The translations under genes and the position numbers were made by a program. Under the pieces are notes generated by a model. That model worked only from the letters and a program-made list of their open reading frames with translations. It searched no databases and was not told the origin of the DNA. From contig JAVVTL010000007.1 of assembly GCA_036653715.1 (NCBI GenBank), positions 1 through 35,306 on the forward strand: a stretch of DNA of 35,306 nt, given 5' to 3'. Below are positions 25,791 to 34,045 of this stretch, one piece after another. Position 1 is the first letter of the stretch; the number at the start of each line of letters is the position of its first letter. The DNA is from Scatomorpha sp036653715 (GTDB taxonomy: Bacteria > Bacillota > Clostridia > Oscillospirales > Oscillospiraceae).

Positions 25791-26651
25791 ATGGAATTTC
25801 TCATCATCTCCGGCCTGTCCGGCGCGGGAAAAAGCCGCGCGGCGGACATACTCGAGGATTTGGACTACTACTGCGTGGACAACATGCCGGTTGCGCTGCT
25901 GCCTCGCTTTGCGGAGCTTTGCCTGACCGCCCGCAGCCGCTATGAGCGCGTGGCGCTCGTCACCGATGTGCGCGAGCGGGAGAGCATCGACGCGCTTTTT
26001 CCCGCGCTCGACGAGCTTTGGGAAAAGGGCCTCGAATACCGCATCCTGTTCATGGAGGCGGATAAGCAGTCCATCATAAAGCGCTATAAGGAAACGCGCC
26101 GCCCCCACCCTCTGCTTGAGGAATGCGGCAGCATCGAGGCCGCCGTGGACATGGAGACGCGCAGGCTCGCCCCCATTCGCGAACGGGCGGATTTCGTCGT
26201 GAACACCACGGGGCTTACGACCGCCATGCTCCAAAGCCGCATAGGCGATATGTTCCTCTCGGGCGAGGGAAGGCGCGGCATCAAGGTCACCGTCACCGCA
26301 TTCGGCTACAAATACGGCCTGCCCATGGACTCCGACCTCGTCTTCGACGTGCGCTTTCTGCCAAACCCCTTCTATGTCGAGGAGCTGCGCCCCATGAGCG
26401 GACTGGACGCCGCCGTGCGCGACTTCGTCTTCGGCTACGAGGACACGCAGACCTTTATGGAGCATCTCTTTGGCCTGCTCGACTTTCTCCTGCCCCTCTA
26501 CATCGAGGAGGGCAAGTATACGCTGAATATCGCCGTGGGCTGCACGGGGGGACGGCACAGGAGCGTCGCCATCGCCTCTGCGCTTTCCGAGCATCTGTCA
26601 GAGCAGGGCATATATGTCTCCCTGAGCTGCCGCGACATAGACAAGGGGTGA
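25791..26651 (+). CDS. rapZ: RapZ/YvcJ family nucleotide-binding protein
   Basis: P-loop protein of 286 residues. In Escherichia coli RapZ controls decay of the GlmZ small RNA and so amino-sugar synthesis; in Bacillus subtilis the homologue YvcJ hydrolyses GTP and its role is less clear. Walker A GLSGAGKS is at residues 8-15 and VDNMP at 29-33. The C-terminal domain has the conserved NPFYVEELRP, GCTGGRHRSVAIA and a final YVSLSCRDIDKG segment. It lies 33 bases after murB and 4 bases before yvcK, the usual order in Firmicutes. No GlmZ-like RNA was recognised here. Confidence 0.95.
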   Translation: MEFLIISGLSGAGKSRAADILEDLDYYCVDNMPVALLPRFAELCLTARSRYERVALVTDVRERESIDALFPALDELWEKGLEYRILFMEADKQSIIKRYKETRRPHPLLEECGSIEAAVDMETRRLAPIRERADFVVNTTGLTTAMLQSRIGDMFLSGEGRRGIKVTVTAFGYKYGLPMDSDLVFDVRFLPNPFYVEELRPMSGLDAAVRDFVFGYEDTQTFMEHLFGLLDFLLPLYIEEGKYTLNIAVGCTGGRHRSVAIASALSEHLSEQGIYVSLSCRDIDKG

Positions 26652-26655
26652 CGAC

Positions 26656-27654
26656 ATGAAAAAAGCCGACCCCCACGACCCGGCAATCGTCGTCATCGGC
26701 GGCGGGACAGGCTCCTCCACGCTGCTGCGGGGCCTGAAAAACTATTCCTCCGACATCACCGCCGTCATAACCGTCGCGGACGACGGCGGCGGCTCGGGAA
26801 TGCTCCGTCAGGACCTCGGAATGCCGCCGCCCGGCGACGTGCGCAACTGCATTCAGGCGCTCGCGAACACGGAACCGATTATGGAGGCATTGCTCGCCTA
26901 TCGCTTCACCGAGGGCAGCCTCAGGGGGCAGAGCTTCGGAAACCTCTTTCTTGCGGCGCTGAACGGCATGTCGGACACCTTTGACGAGGCCGTGCGGCGC
27001 ATGAGCGAGGTGCTCGCCATAACGGGCAGGGTGCTGCCCGTCACGAACGAGGTCGTGTACCTTGCCGCCGAGTTTGACGACGGCTCCGAGGTCTTCGGCG
27101 AATCCAAAATAGCCGCCTTCAAAAAAAACGGCGAGCGCCGCATAACCCGCGTGAAGCTATCTCCGGAGCGCCCCAAGGCACTGCCGGAGGTCCTGCGTGC
27201 GCTCGAGGCGGCGGATATGATAATCCTCGGCCCCGGCAGCCTCTACACAAGCCTGATGCCGAATCTGCTCACAGAGGGCGTGGCGGAGGCGGTCGCGGGC
27301 TCGGACGCATTTCGTATCTACGTCATGAATGTCATGACGCAGGACGGCGAGACAGAGGGCTGTAAGGCCTCCGACCACATCCGCGCGATTTTTGAAAACT
27401 CCGGAGCGCGGCTCTTTGACCACTGCCTCTGCAACACGGGGGAAATGCCCAAGGAGCTGCTCGAAAAATATCGCGCCGAGGGCGCGGAGCCTGTCGAGAT
27501 AGACAGGGACGAGATAAAAAAGCTCGGCGTCGGTGTCTTCAGCGCCGCCGTGTCCCGCTCCTCGGGAAATCTTCTGCGCCACGACTCCGATGCGCTGGCG
27601 CGGGAGCTTATGCGGCTTTACAGAGAAAATTCGCACACCAAAATATATACATGA
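26656..27654 (+). CDS. yvcK: YvcK family protein (gluconeogenesis/cell-wall factor, CofD-like fold)
   Basis: Relatives bind UDP-GlcNAc and are needed for growth and proper peptidoglycan synthesis on gluconeogenic carbon sources in Bacillus. The 332-residue product has the nucleotide-type motif VVIGGGTGSSTLLRGLK near residue 12, VADDGGGSGMLRQDLGMPPP then GDVRNCI, GNLFLAAL, ILGPGSLYTSLMPNLL and NVMTQDGETEG. All are typical for the family. It starts 4 bases after rapZ. The cluster hprK-murB-rapZ-yvcK-whiA suggests a regulatory unit joining carbon status to wall synthesis. Confidence 0.95.
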   Translation: MKKADPHDPAIVVIGGGTGSSTLLRGLKNYSSDITAVITVADDGGGSGMLRQDLGMPPPGDVRNCIQALANTEPIMEALLAYRFTEGSLRGQSFGNLFLAALNGMSDTFDEAVRRMSEVLAITGRVLPVTNEVVYLAAEFDDGSEVFGESKIAAFKKNGERRITRVKLSPERPKALPEVLRALEAADMIILGPGSLYTSLMPNLLTEGVAEAVAGSDAFRIYVMNVMTQDGETEGCKASDHIRAIFENSGARLFDHCLCNTGEMPKELLEKYRAEGAEPVEIDRDEIKKLGVGVFSAAVSRSSGNLLRHDSDALARELMRLYRENSHTKIYT

Positions 27655-27687
27655 GCGCAGATACATAAGCGCGGGGGAGGTGAGGAC

Positions 27688-28599
27688 ATGTCCTTTTCAT
27701 ACGAGACCAAGGCGGAGCTTTGCAGGGCGCAGCCGCACGACAAATGCTGTGCCGTGGCGGAGGCGTATGGCATTCTGCTCTATTGCAACACCTTTTCCCC
27801 GCGGGAAATACGCATAGTCACCGGCAGTGCCGAGCTGGCGGAGCGACTGCCCAAGCTTTTTCGCCGCGCCTTCGGCATAGGCTTTGACGTTCTGCCCGCC
27901 CCGACCTCGCGCGGCAAGCGCACGCTTATCATAACGGACGGGGAAAAGCTTGCGTCGGTGTCCCGCGCCTTCGGCTCCGAGCCGGAGACGGCGCTCTCGC
28001 TGCACATAAACCTCGGCATTCTTGAGGAGGACTGCTGCCGACTCTCCTTCATCCGCGGCGCTTTTTTGGCGGGAGGCAGCATAACAAGCCCCGAAAAGCA
28101 CTATCATCTTGAGCTTTGCACGGCCCATCACAGCGTCAGCCGCGAGTGCTATTCGCTGCTGCTCGAGATGGGCTTTGAGCCTAAGGAGACTTCAAGAGCC
28201 GGCAACAGCGTGGTGTATTTCAAGCAGTCGGAGGCGATTGAGGATTTTCTCACCGCCGTCGGCGCGCCCGTCGCCGCCATGGACATTATGTCCGCCAAGG
28301 TGGAAAAGGACATGCGCAACACCATAAACCGCAAGGTTAACTGCGACAGCGCCAACGCGGACAAAATTGTCGCCGCGGCTCAGGAGCAGCTGCTGACGAT
28401 ACGGCGCGTGGAGCGCACGCTCGGGCTGGACGGCCTGCCGGAGGCCTTGCAGCAGGCGGCGCTTTTGCGCATCGCAAACCCGGAGGCGAGCCTTGCCGAG
28501 CTTTCGCAGCTATCTTTCCCGCAGGTCACGAAGTCCTGCCTCTCCCACAGACTGAAAAAGCTCGCGGAGCTCGCGGCGTCCGTCGCGGATACCGATTGA
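27688..28599 (+). CDS. whiA: DNA-binding protein WhiA
   Basis: WhiA is required for sporulation in Streptomyces and affects cell division and chromosome segregation in Bacillus. The 303-residue product begins SFSYETKAELCRAQP, has the LAGLIDADG-like N-terminal domain (FIRGAFLAGGSITSPEKHYHLE, about 117-138) and a C-terminal helix-turn-helix (EASLAELSQLSFPQVTKSCL then SHRLKKL). The homing-endonuclease-like domain is not expected to cut DNA in this family. The ribosome site (GGGAGG) is strong and lies 33 bases after yvcK. Confidence 0.95.
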   Translation: MSFSYETKAELCRAQPHDKCCAVAEAYGILLYCNTFSPREIRIVTGSAELAERLPKLFRRAFGIGFDVLPAPTSRGKRTLIITDGEKLASVSRAFGSEPETALSLHINLGILEEDCCRLSFIRGAFLAGGSITSPEKHYHLELCTAHHSVSRECYSLLLEMGFEPKETSRAGNSVVYFKQSEAIEDFLTAVGAPVAAMDIMSAKVEKDMRNTINRKVNCDSANADKIVAAAQEQLLTIRRVERTLGLDGLPEALQQAALLRIANPEASLAELSQLSFPQVTKSCLSHRLKKLAELAASVADTD

Positions 28600-28615
28600 G
28601 CGCAAGGAGGATAAT

Positions 28616-29209
28616 ATGGATTGCACAAATTGCGGCGCGGCGAATCCGTCGGACGCCCTGTACTGCACAAAATGCGGCTCGCCGCTGCCGGTGGAGAACT
28701 GCCATTGCCCGAAATGCGGCAAGGCGTATGACTTCAACACCAAATACTGCCCCGCCTGCGGCGGCGTCACAATGCCGGGCACTCCCCCGCGCAGAGCGGC
28801 GGAGCCGAAGCAAAGCGGCGCCTATGCCTACGCGGACGAGCAGCACGAGCGCGAGGAACGCGACAGGCAGCGCGAGCGGGCGGAGCGCGAAAGAGAACGC
28901 GCCGAGCGCGAGCGCGAGAGAGCGGAGGAGCAGCACGAGCGTGCCCGTGAGGAGCGCGAGAGAGAGCGCCGGCAATACCGCCGCGAGGACGAGGAACGCG
29001 GCGGCTCGGATTGGCTGACGACGCTTTTGCTCTGCGTCGTCGTCGGCGTGCTCGGCGTACACCGCTTCTATGTCGGCAAGGTCGGCACGGGCGTGCTCTG
29101 GCTTGTGACCGGCGGACTTTTCGGCATAGGCTGGATTATTGACATCATCGGCATTGCCACCGGCAGCTTCAGGGACGGCAGGGGCAATTACCTTGCCAAC
29201 AGGAGATAG
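28616..29209 (+). CDS. Double zinc-ribbon, charged heptad-repeat, TM2-domain membrane protein
   Basis: Membrane protein of 197 residues with three parts. (1) Two zinc ribbons: C3/C6 with C17/C20, and C31/C34 with C45/C48, plus an extra C29. (2) A strongly charged Glu/Arg segment at about 75-128, including four consecutive 7-residue units beginning with Ala at 89, 96, 103 and 110, likely a coiled coil or a single stable helix. (3) A C-terminal TM2 domain (about 133-182) with two hydrophobic helices around GVHRFYVGKVGTGVLW. TM2 proteins are widespread and mostly uncharacterised. The gene has a strong ribosome site (AAGGAGG) 16 bases after whiA and ends 3 bases before dnaE, whose ribosome site lies inside it. 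No function is known; membrane-tethered binding is a guess. Confidence 0.85.
   Translation: MDCTNCGAANPSDALYCTKCGSPLPVENCHCPKCGKAYDFNTKYCPACGGVTMPGTPPRRAAEPKQSGAYAYADEQHEREERDRQRERAERERERAERERERAEEQHERAREERERERRQYRREDEERGGSDWLTTLLLCVVVGVLGVHRFYVGKVGTGVLWLVTGGLFGIGWIIDIIGIATGSFRDGRGNYLANRR
28880..28963 (+). repeat. Four tandem 21-base (7-codon) repeats inside the TM2-protein gene
   Basis: Four in-frame 21-base units encode AERERER, AERERER, AEEQHER and AREERER (residues 89-116). The first two are identical as protein but differ at several third positions, so selection on the protein is more likely than a recent DNA duplication. Similar charged sequence continues on both sides. Confidence 0.8.
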
Positions 29210-29212
29210 CAT

Positions 29213-32200
29213 ATGGCCTTTGTCCACCTCCATGTTCACAGTGAATACAGTCTTCTGGACGGCGCATGCCGCGTGGAGGGCCTGGTAAAGCGCGCCCTTG
29301 AGCTGGGACAGACGGCTGTCGCCGTCACCGACCACGGTGTCATGTACGGCGCTGTGAACTTCTACAAGGCGGCGCGGGAGGCGGGCTTAAAGCCCATAAT
29401 CGGCTGCGAGGTATATGTCGCCCCGCGCGGCAGGACGGACAAAGAACACGGCGTGGACAGCGAATACACGCATCTCATCCTCCTCTGCAAAAACGAGACG
29501 GGCTACCATAACCTCTGCTATCTTGTGTCCATGGGCTATACCGAGGGCTTTTATATCCGCCCGCGCATCGACTGGCAGCTGCTTCATGAGCATGCCGAGG
29601 GGCTTATCTGTCTCTCCGGCTGTCTCGCGGGGGACATCCCGCAGAAGCTCATAAAGGGCGATTTTGCCGCCGCAAAGGCGAAGGCGGAGGAGCTTGCCGC
29701 GCTTTTCGGGCCGGAAGACTTTTACCTTGAGATACAAAAGCACGGCATCCGCGAGGAGGCAGACGCCGCCGTCGGCCTCATACGCCTCCACAGGGAGACG
29801 GGCATCCCCCTCGCCGTCACCAACGACGCGCACTACCTCAAAAAAGAGGACGCCTATTATCAGGACGTGCTCATGTGCATCCAGACCGGCAAGACCGTGG
29901 ACGAGGCCGAGCGTATGCGCTTTGAGACAAATGAATTTTACCTCAAATCCGAGGAGGAAATGCGCGAGCTGTTCCCGGAGGAGCCGGAGGCGGCGGACAA
30001 TACCGCCAAAATCGCCGAGCGCTGCTGCTTCGACTTTGAATTCGGCCGCTATCACCTGCCCCGCTTCGCCCTGCCGAATGGGGAGACGGACAGCTTCCGC
30101 TATCTCCGCAAGCTCTGCGACGAGGGCTTCAAAAAGCGCTATGCCGCCGCCGAAAACGCCGCGGAGGTCAGAGCGCAGCTTGACTACGAGCTGAACATGA
30201 TAGACAAGATGGGCTTTGTGGACTACTTCCTCATAGTCTCGGACTTCATCGCCTACGCCAAGAGCCGAGGCATCCCCGTCGGCCCCGGACGCGGGAGCGC
30301 GGCGGGCAGCGTCGTCTCCTACTGCCTCTTTATCACCGACGTGGACCCCATAAAATACAGCCTGTATTTCGAGCGCTTCCTAAACCCCGAGCGCGTGTCC
30401 ATGCCCGATATCGACATCGACTTCTGCGTCCGCCGCAGGGGAGAGGTCATAGATTATGTAAACCGCAAGTACGGCTCCGACCACGTTGCGCAGATTGTCA
30501 CCTTCGGCACCATGGCGGCGCGGGCGGCAATACGCGATGCGGGGCGGGCGCTCAGCGTCAGCTATGCCGAGTGCGACGCCGTGGCAAAGCAGGTGCCCTT
30601 CGCCATAGGCATGACGCTTTCGGAGGCGCTGCGTCTCTCAAAGCCCCTGCGCGAGATGTACGAGGGCGACGAGCGGCTCCGCGCACTTATCGACACCGCC
30701 CGTGCGCTGGAGGGAATGCCGCGCCACGCCTCCACCCACGCCGCAGGCGTCGTCATCACCGAAAAGCCGGTCTACGAATACGTCCCCCTCGCCAAGAACG
30801 ACGAGTCCCTCGTCACCCAGTTCACCATGACGACGCTTGAGGAGCTTGGTCTGCTCAAGATGGACTTTTTGGGCCTGCGCAACCTCACCGTGCTTGAGGA
30901 CGCCGCCGTGCTGGTGCGCAAGCGCGAGCCCGACTTTTCCGTGGATACGATACCCGAGGACGACGAGCCAACCTTTGCCATGATATCCGCCGGCAAAACC
31001 GAGGGCGTGTTTCAGCTCGAGTCAGCCGGTATCACGGCGGTCTGCACCGGCCTTAAGCCCAAAAACGTGGAGGATATCACTGCCGTCATCGCCCTCTACC
31101 GCCCCGGCCCCATGGACAGCATCCCCCGCTTCCTTGAGTGCTCCGCCCACCCGGAGCGGATAAGCTATAAGCATGAGCTGCTGCGCCCCATACTCTCCGT
31201 CACCTATGGCTGCATAGTATATCAGGAGCAGGTCATCGAGATATTCCGCCGCCTCGGCGGGTTTTCGCTCGGTCAGGCCGACCTTATCCGCCGCGCCATG
31301 TCCAAGAAAAAGCACGAGGTAATCGACGCCGAGCGCCGCGCCTTCATACACGGCGACCCCGAACGCGCAATCGTCGGCGCCGTCAGTAACGGCGTGCCGG
31401 AGGAGGTCGCAAGCAGCATCTACGACGAGATTGCGGACTTTGCGAGCTATGCCTTCAACAAGGCGCATGCCGTCGCCTACGCCATAGTCTGCTACCGCAC
31501 GGCCTACATGAAATGCCGCTGGCCCGGCGAGTATATGGCCGCGCTGCTGTCGAGCGTCCTCGATTCGAGCGGCAAGGTCGCGGAGTATATCGCCGAATGC
31601 CGCAGCATGGGCATAAGCCTGCTGCCCCCGGATGTGAACGAGTCGGACGCAGACTTCACCGTCGTCGGCGGGAACATCCGCTTCGGCCTCGTCGCCATCA
31701 AAAACATCGGCGCGAAATTCATCGCCCTGCTCATGCGGGAGCGAGAGGAAAACGGCCGCTTCACGGGCTTTGAGGAATTTTGCCGCCGCATGAACGGCAA
31801 GGAGCTGAACCGCCGCGCACTCGAGAGCCTCATCAGGGCGGGCGCGTTTGACGGCACGGGCGAGAAGCGCCGTGCGCTTTTGCTGGTGACGGACAAAGTC
31901 CTTGACAGCGTCGTCAGCGACGGAAGACGCAACATCGACGGACAGCTCGACCTTTTCGGCATGGCGGGGGACGGGGAAGCCACGCAGCCGAGCGGTATCG
32001 CCCTGCCGAACGTGGAGGAATTTTCAAAGCGCGAGCTTATGCTGATGGAAAAGGAAACGACGGGCCTCTATCTCAGCGGTCACCCGATGGACGAATACCG
32101 CGAGGCGGCAAGACGGGCGGGAGCCGTGGCTATTGCTGCCGTCATGTCGGACTTCGCCGCCGAGGACGGCCCGCGCCGCTTTGCCGACAACCAATACATT

Positions 32201-32686
32201 ACGCTCGCGGGCGTGGTCGCCTCAAAGCGCACGCGCACGACGAAAAACAATACCCTCATGTGCAACATCCAGCTTGAGGACGACACCGGCACGATGGAGC
32301 TTTTGGCCTTCCAAAAAGCGCTGGATTCGGGCGGCGGCTATGTCACCGAGAACGCCGCCATCATAGTCCGCGGCAAAATCTCCGTCCGCGACGAGAAGGA
32401 GCCGCAGCTCATGGCGGACAGCATCCGCCCCATGTCTGACCTCAACACCGTCGGCTCGGACGCGCCGCCGCCGGCGGAGAAAAAGCTCTGGCTGAAGCTC
32501 AAGAGCCGCGACTGCGCCGCCTTCCGCAAGCTCGGGCTGATTTTAGACATGTTCCCCGGCGACAGCCGCGTCATAATATATTTTGAGGACACCCGAATGC
32601 GCGCGGGTGCGACCTGTCTTGTCCACGACGCCCTGACGGCGGAGCTGCGCGGCCTCTTGGGCGAGGAAAACGTCGTTGTCAAATAG
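29213..32686 (+). CDS. dnaE: DNA polymerase III alpha subunit DnaE
   Basis: Replicative or primer-extending family C polymerase. The 1157-residue product begins with a PHP domain (HLHVHSEYSLLDGA at about 5-18, AVTDHGVMYG), then the palm with GPGRGSAAGSVVSYCL and the catalytic Asp motif PDIDIDF at 398-404, GTMAARAAIRDAG, YQEQVIEI and SKKKHEVI, a helix-hairpin-helix region, and a C-terminal OB fold (TLAGVVASKRTRTTKNNTLM). It lacks the N-terminal OB fold and inserted exonuclease of PolC; Firmicutes normally have both enzymes, and PolC is not in this window. The start is 3 bases after the TM2-protein gene with AGGAGA upstream. No terminator is visible after its stop. Confidence 0.96.
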   Translation: MAFVHLHVHSEYSLLDGACRVEGLVKRALELGQTAVAVTDHGVMYGAVNFYKAAREAGLKPIIGCEVYVAPRGRTDKEHGVDSEYTHLILLCKNETGYHNLCYLVSMGYTEGFYIRPRIDWQLLHEHAEGLICLSGCLAGDIPQKLIKGDFAAAKAKAEELAALFGPEDFYLEIQKHGIREEADAAVGLIRLHRETGIPLAVTNDAHYLKKEDAYYQDVLMCIQTGKTVDEAERMRFETNEFYLKSEEEMRELFPEEPEAADNTAKIAERCCFDFEFGRYHLPRFALPNGETDSFRYLRKLCDEGFKKRYAAAENAAEVRAQLDYELNMIDKMGFVDYFLIVSDFIAYAKSRGIPVGPGRGSAAGSVVSYCLFITDVDPIKYSLYFERFLNPERVSMPDIDIDFCVRRRGEVIDYVNRKYGSDHVAQIVTFGTMAARAAIRDAGRALSVSYAECDAVAKQVPFAIGMTLSEALRLSKPLREMYEGDERLRALIDTARALEGMPRHASTHAAGVVITEKPVYEYVPLAKNDESLVTQFTMTTLEELGLLKMDFLGLRNLTVLEDAAVLVRKREPDFSVDTIPEDDEPTFAMISAGKTEGVFQLESAGITAVCTGLKPKNVEDITAVIALYRPGPMDSIPRFLECSAHPERISYKHELLRPILSVTYGCIVYQEQVIEIFRRLGGFSLGQADLIRRAMSKKKHEVIDAERRAFIHGDPERAIVGAVSNGVPEEVASSIYDEIADFASYAFNKAHAVAYAIVCYRTAYMKCRWPGEYMAALLSSVLDSSGKVAEYIAECRSMGISLLPPDVNESDADFTVVGGNIRFGLVAIKNIGAKFIALLMREREENGRFTGFEEFCRRMNGKELNRRALESLIRAGAFDGTGEKRRALLLVTDKVLDSVVSDGRRNIDGQLDLFGMAGDGEATQPSGIALPNVEEFSKRELMLMEKETTGLYLSGHPMDEYREAARRAGAVAIAAVMSDFAAEDGPRRFADNQYITLAGVVASKRTRTTKNNTLMCNIQLEDDTGTMELLAFQKALDSGGGYVTENAAIIVRGKISVRDEKEPQLMADSIRPMSDLNTVGSDAPPPAEKKLWLKLKSRDCAAFRKLGLILDMFPGDSRVIIYFEDTRMRAGATCLVHDALTAELRGLLGEENVVVK

Positions 32687-32691
32687 GCGTA

Positions 32692-32720
32692 TTGACGCGG
32701 GGCGCTTACGGTGCTATAAT
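32692..32720 (+). promoter_or_regulatory. Sigma-A type promoter of the CNNM/CorC pair
   Basis: TTGACG at 32692-32697, 17-base spacer, TATAAT at 32715-32720, preceded by TGC. It starts 5 bases after the dnaE stop and 67 bases before the first CNNM gene, so the pair can be expressed apart from the dnaE operon. Confidence 0.85.
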
Positions 32721-32758
32721 TGTGAAATATATTTTTTATTGGAGAGTGATAGTCCTTT

Positions 32759-34045
32759 ATGGACGCAGGCAGTCGATCATCATTTGCGATAGTTTTCGTT
32801 TTATTGTGCTTCGCCGCGTTTTTTGCCACGGCTGAGACGGCATTCGCATCCGTCTCCCGATTGAAGCTCAAGACCCGCCTCGACAGGGGCGACGGGAGGG
32901 CCAAGCGCCCCCTCTATGTGCTGGATAATTTTGATAAGGCAATAACCACCATACTTATCGGCACCAACATTGTACACATCGTCACGGCCTCAATTGTCAC
33001 CGTGGCTGTCACGCGTATCTGGGGGCTTTCTGCGGTAACCTTCAGCACCGTCGTGACCACAGTTGTCGTATTCTTCATAGGCGAAATGCTGCCAAAAAGC
33101 ATCTCAAAAAAATACAGCGAGAGGATGGCAATTGCCACCGCTGCTCCGCTGTGCTTTTTTATGACCGTTTTTGGCCCCGTGGCGGCATTTTTGACCTCTA
33201 TAGGTCAGGCGGCGTCAAGGCTCACAAAGGGCGACGCCGAGGCCTCCGTCACCGAGGACGAGCTTTACGACATCATCGAGGACATGACCGACGGCGGCGC
33301 CCTCGACACCGACAGGGGCGAGCTTATGAGCTCCGCCATGCAGTTTGCGGACCTCACCGCCGAGATGGTTCTCACGGCTCGGGTGGACGTCGCCGCAGTG
33401 AACGTGGACTGGGGCTGCGCCGAGCTGCTCACCTTCATAAAAGAACAGCGGCACAGCCGCCTGCCCGTCTATGAAGGCTCCATCGACCGCGTAATCGGCG
33501 TTTTGCAAATCAGAAAATACATCAAGGCCTACATCAAAAACGGCGCGCCGCCCGATTTGCGCCCGCTTTTGGACACCGCGTATTTCATCCATCAGAGCAT
33601 GAACATCGACGAGCTTCTCACCGTCATGAGCGCGAAAAAGCTCAATATGGCAATAGTCACCGACAACTACGGCGGCACTCTCGGCATCGTCACGGTCGAG
33701 GACATCCTTGAGGAGCTGGTCGGCGAAATCTGGGACGAGGACGACGTTGTCGAGGAGAGCTTTGTCGGCCTCGGCGGCGGCCGCTACGAGGTGGACGCCG
33801 GCATGACCGTCGGCGAAGCATTCGACAGGCTCGACCTCGAGCTCGGTGAGGACGAGGGCGAGCTCGAGCATAAGCTCATGGGCGAGTGGGCATACGAGCA
33901 GTTTGACCGCATCCCCGAGGAGCGCGACGGCTTCACCTATGCGGGAGCCGAGATAAGCGTCTCCGACATGCGCCAAAACCGCATCGTGAAGCTCACGGTG
34001 CGTCTGCCGATTGACGCTTCCTCCGAAGGAGGCGACGCGAAATGA
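32759..34045 (+). CDS. CNNM/CorC-type transporter-like protein, first of tandem pair
   Basis: Membrane protein of 428 residues in the family once called hemolysin-like (TlyC/CorC) and now linked to magnesium or other divalent-cation export. The layout is an N-terminal DUF21 membrane domain (about 1-155; helices near 8-28, 62-84, 92-108, 124-146; conserved FFATAETAFAS and IGEMLPK), two CBS domains (about 205-325, with SRLPVYEGSIDRVIGVL and VTDNYGGTLGIVTVEDILEE), and a C-terminal CorC_HlyC domain. The start is ATG 32759; the ribosome site GGAGAG is 12 bases away, rather far. It overlaps the next gene by 4 bases (ATGA). CBS domains of this type can bind ATP-Mg. True hemolytic activity is not implied. 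Confidence 0.93.
   Translation: MDAGSRSSFAIVFVLLCFAAFFATAETAFASVSRLKLKTRLDRGDGRAKRPLYVLDNFDKAITTILIGTNIVHIVTASIVTVAVTRIWGLSAVTFSTVVTTVVVFFIGEMLPKSISKKYSERMAIATAAPLCFFMTVFGPVAAFLTSIGQAASRLTKGDAEASVTEDELYDIIEDMTDGGALDTDRGELMSSAMQFADLTAEMVLTARVDVAAVNVDWGCAELLTFIKEQRHSRLPVYEGSIDRVIGVLQIRKYIKAYIKNGAPPDLRPLLDTAYFIHQSMNIDELLTVMSAKKLNMAIVTDNYGGTLGIVTVEDILEELVGEIWDEDDVVEESFVGLGGGRYEVDAGMTVGEAFDRLDLELGEDEGELEHKLMGEWAYEQFDRIPEERDGFTYAGAEISVSDMRQNRIVKLTVRLPIDASSEGGDAK

Noticed and set aside
24672..26594. 640-codon minus-strand open frame opposite hprK, murB and rapZ
   Set aside because: Antisense to three certain genes, with Arg/Ala/His-rich shadow composition and no domain.
28880..28963. Possible CRISPR or mobile repeat in the Glu/Arg-rich segment
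   Set aside because: The repeats are in frame, 21 bases long, without spacers, and diverge at synonymous sites, so they are a protein-level heptad repeat.
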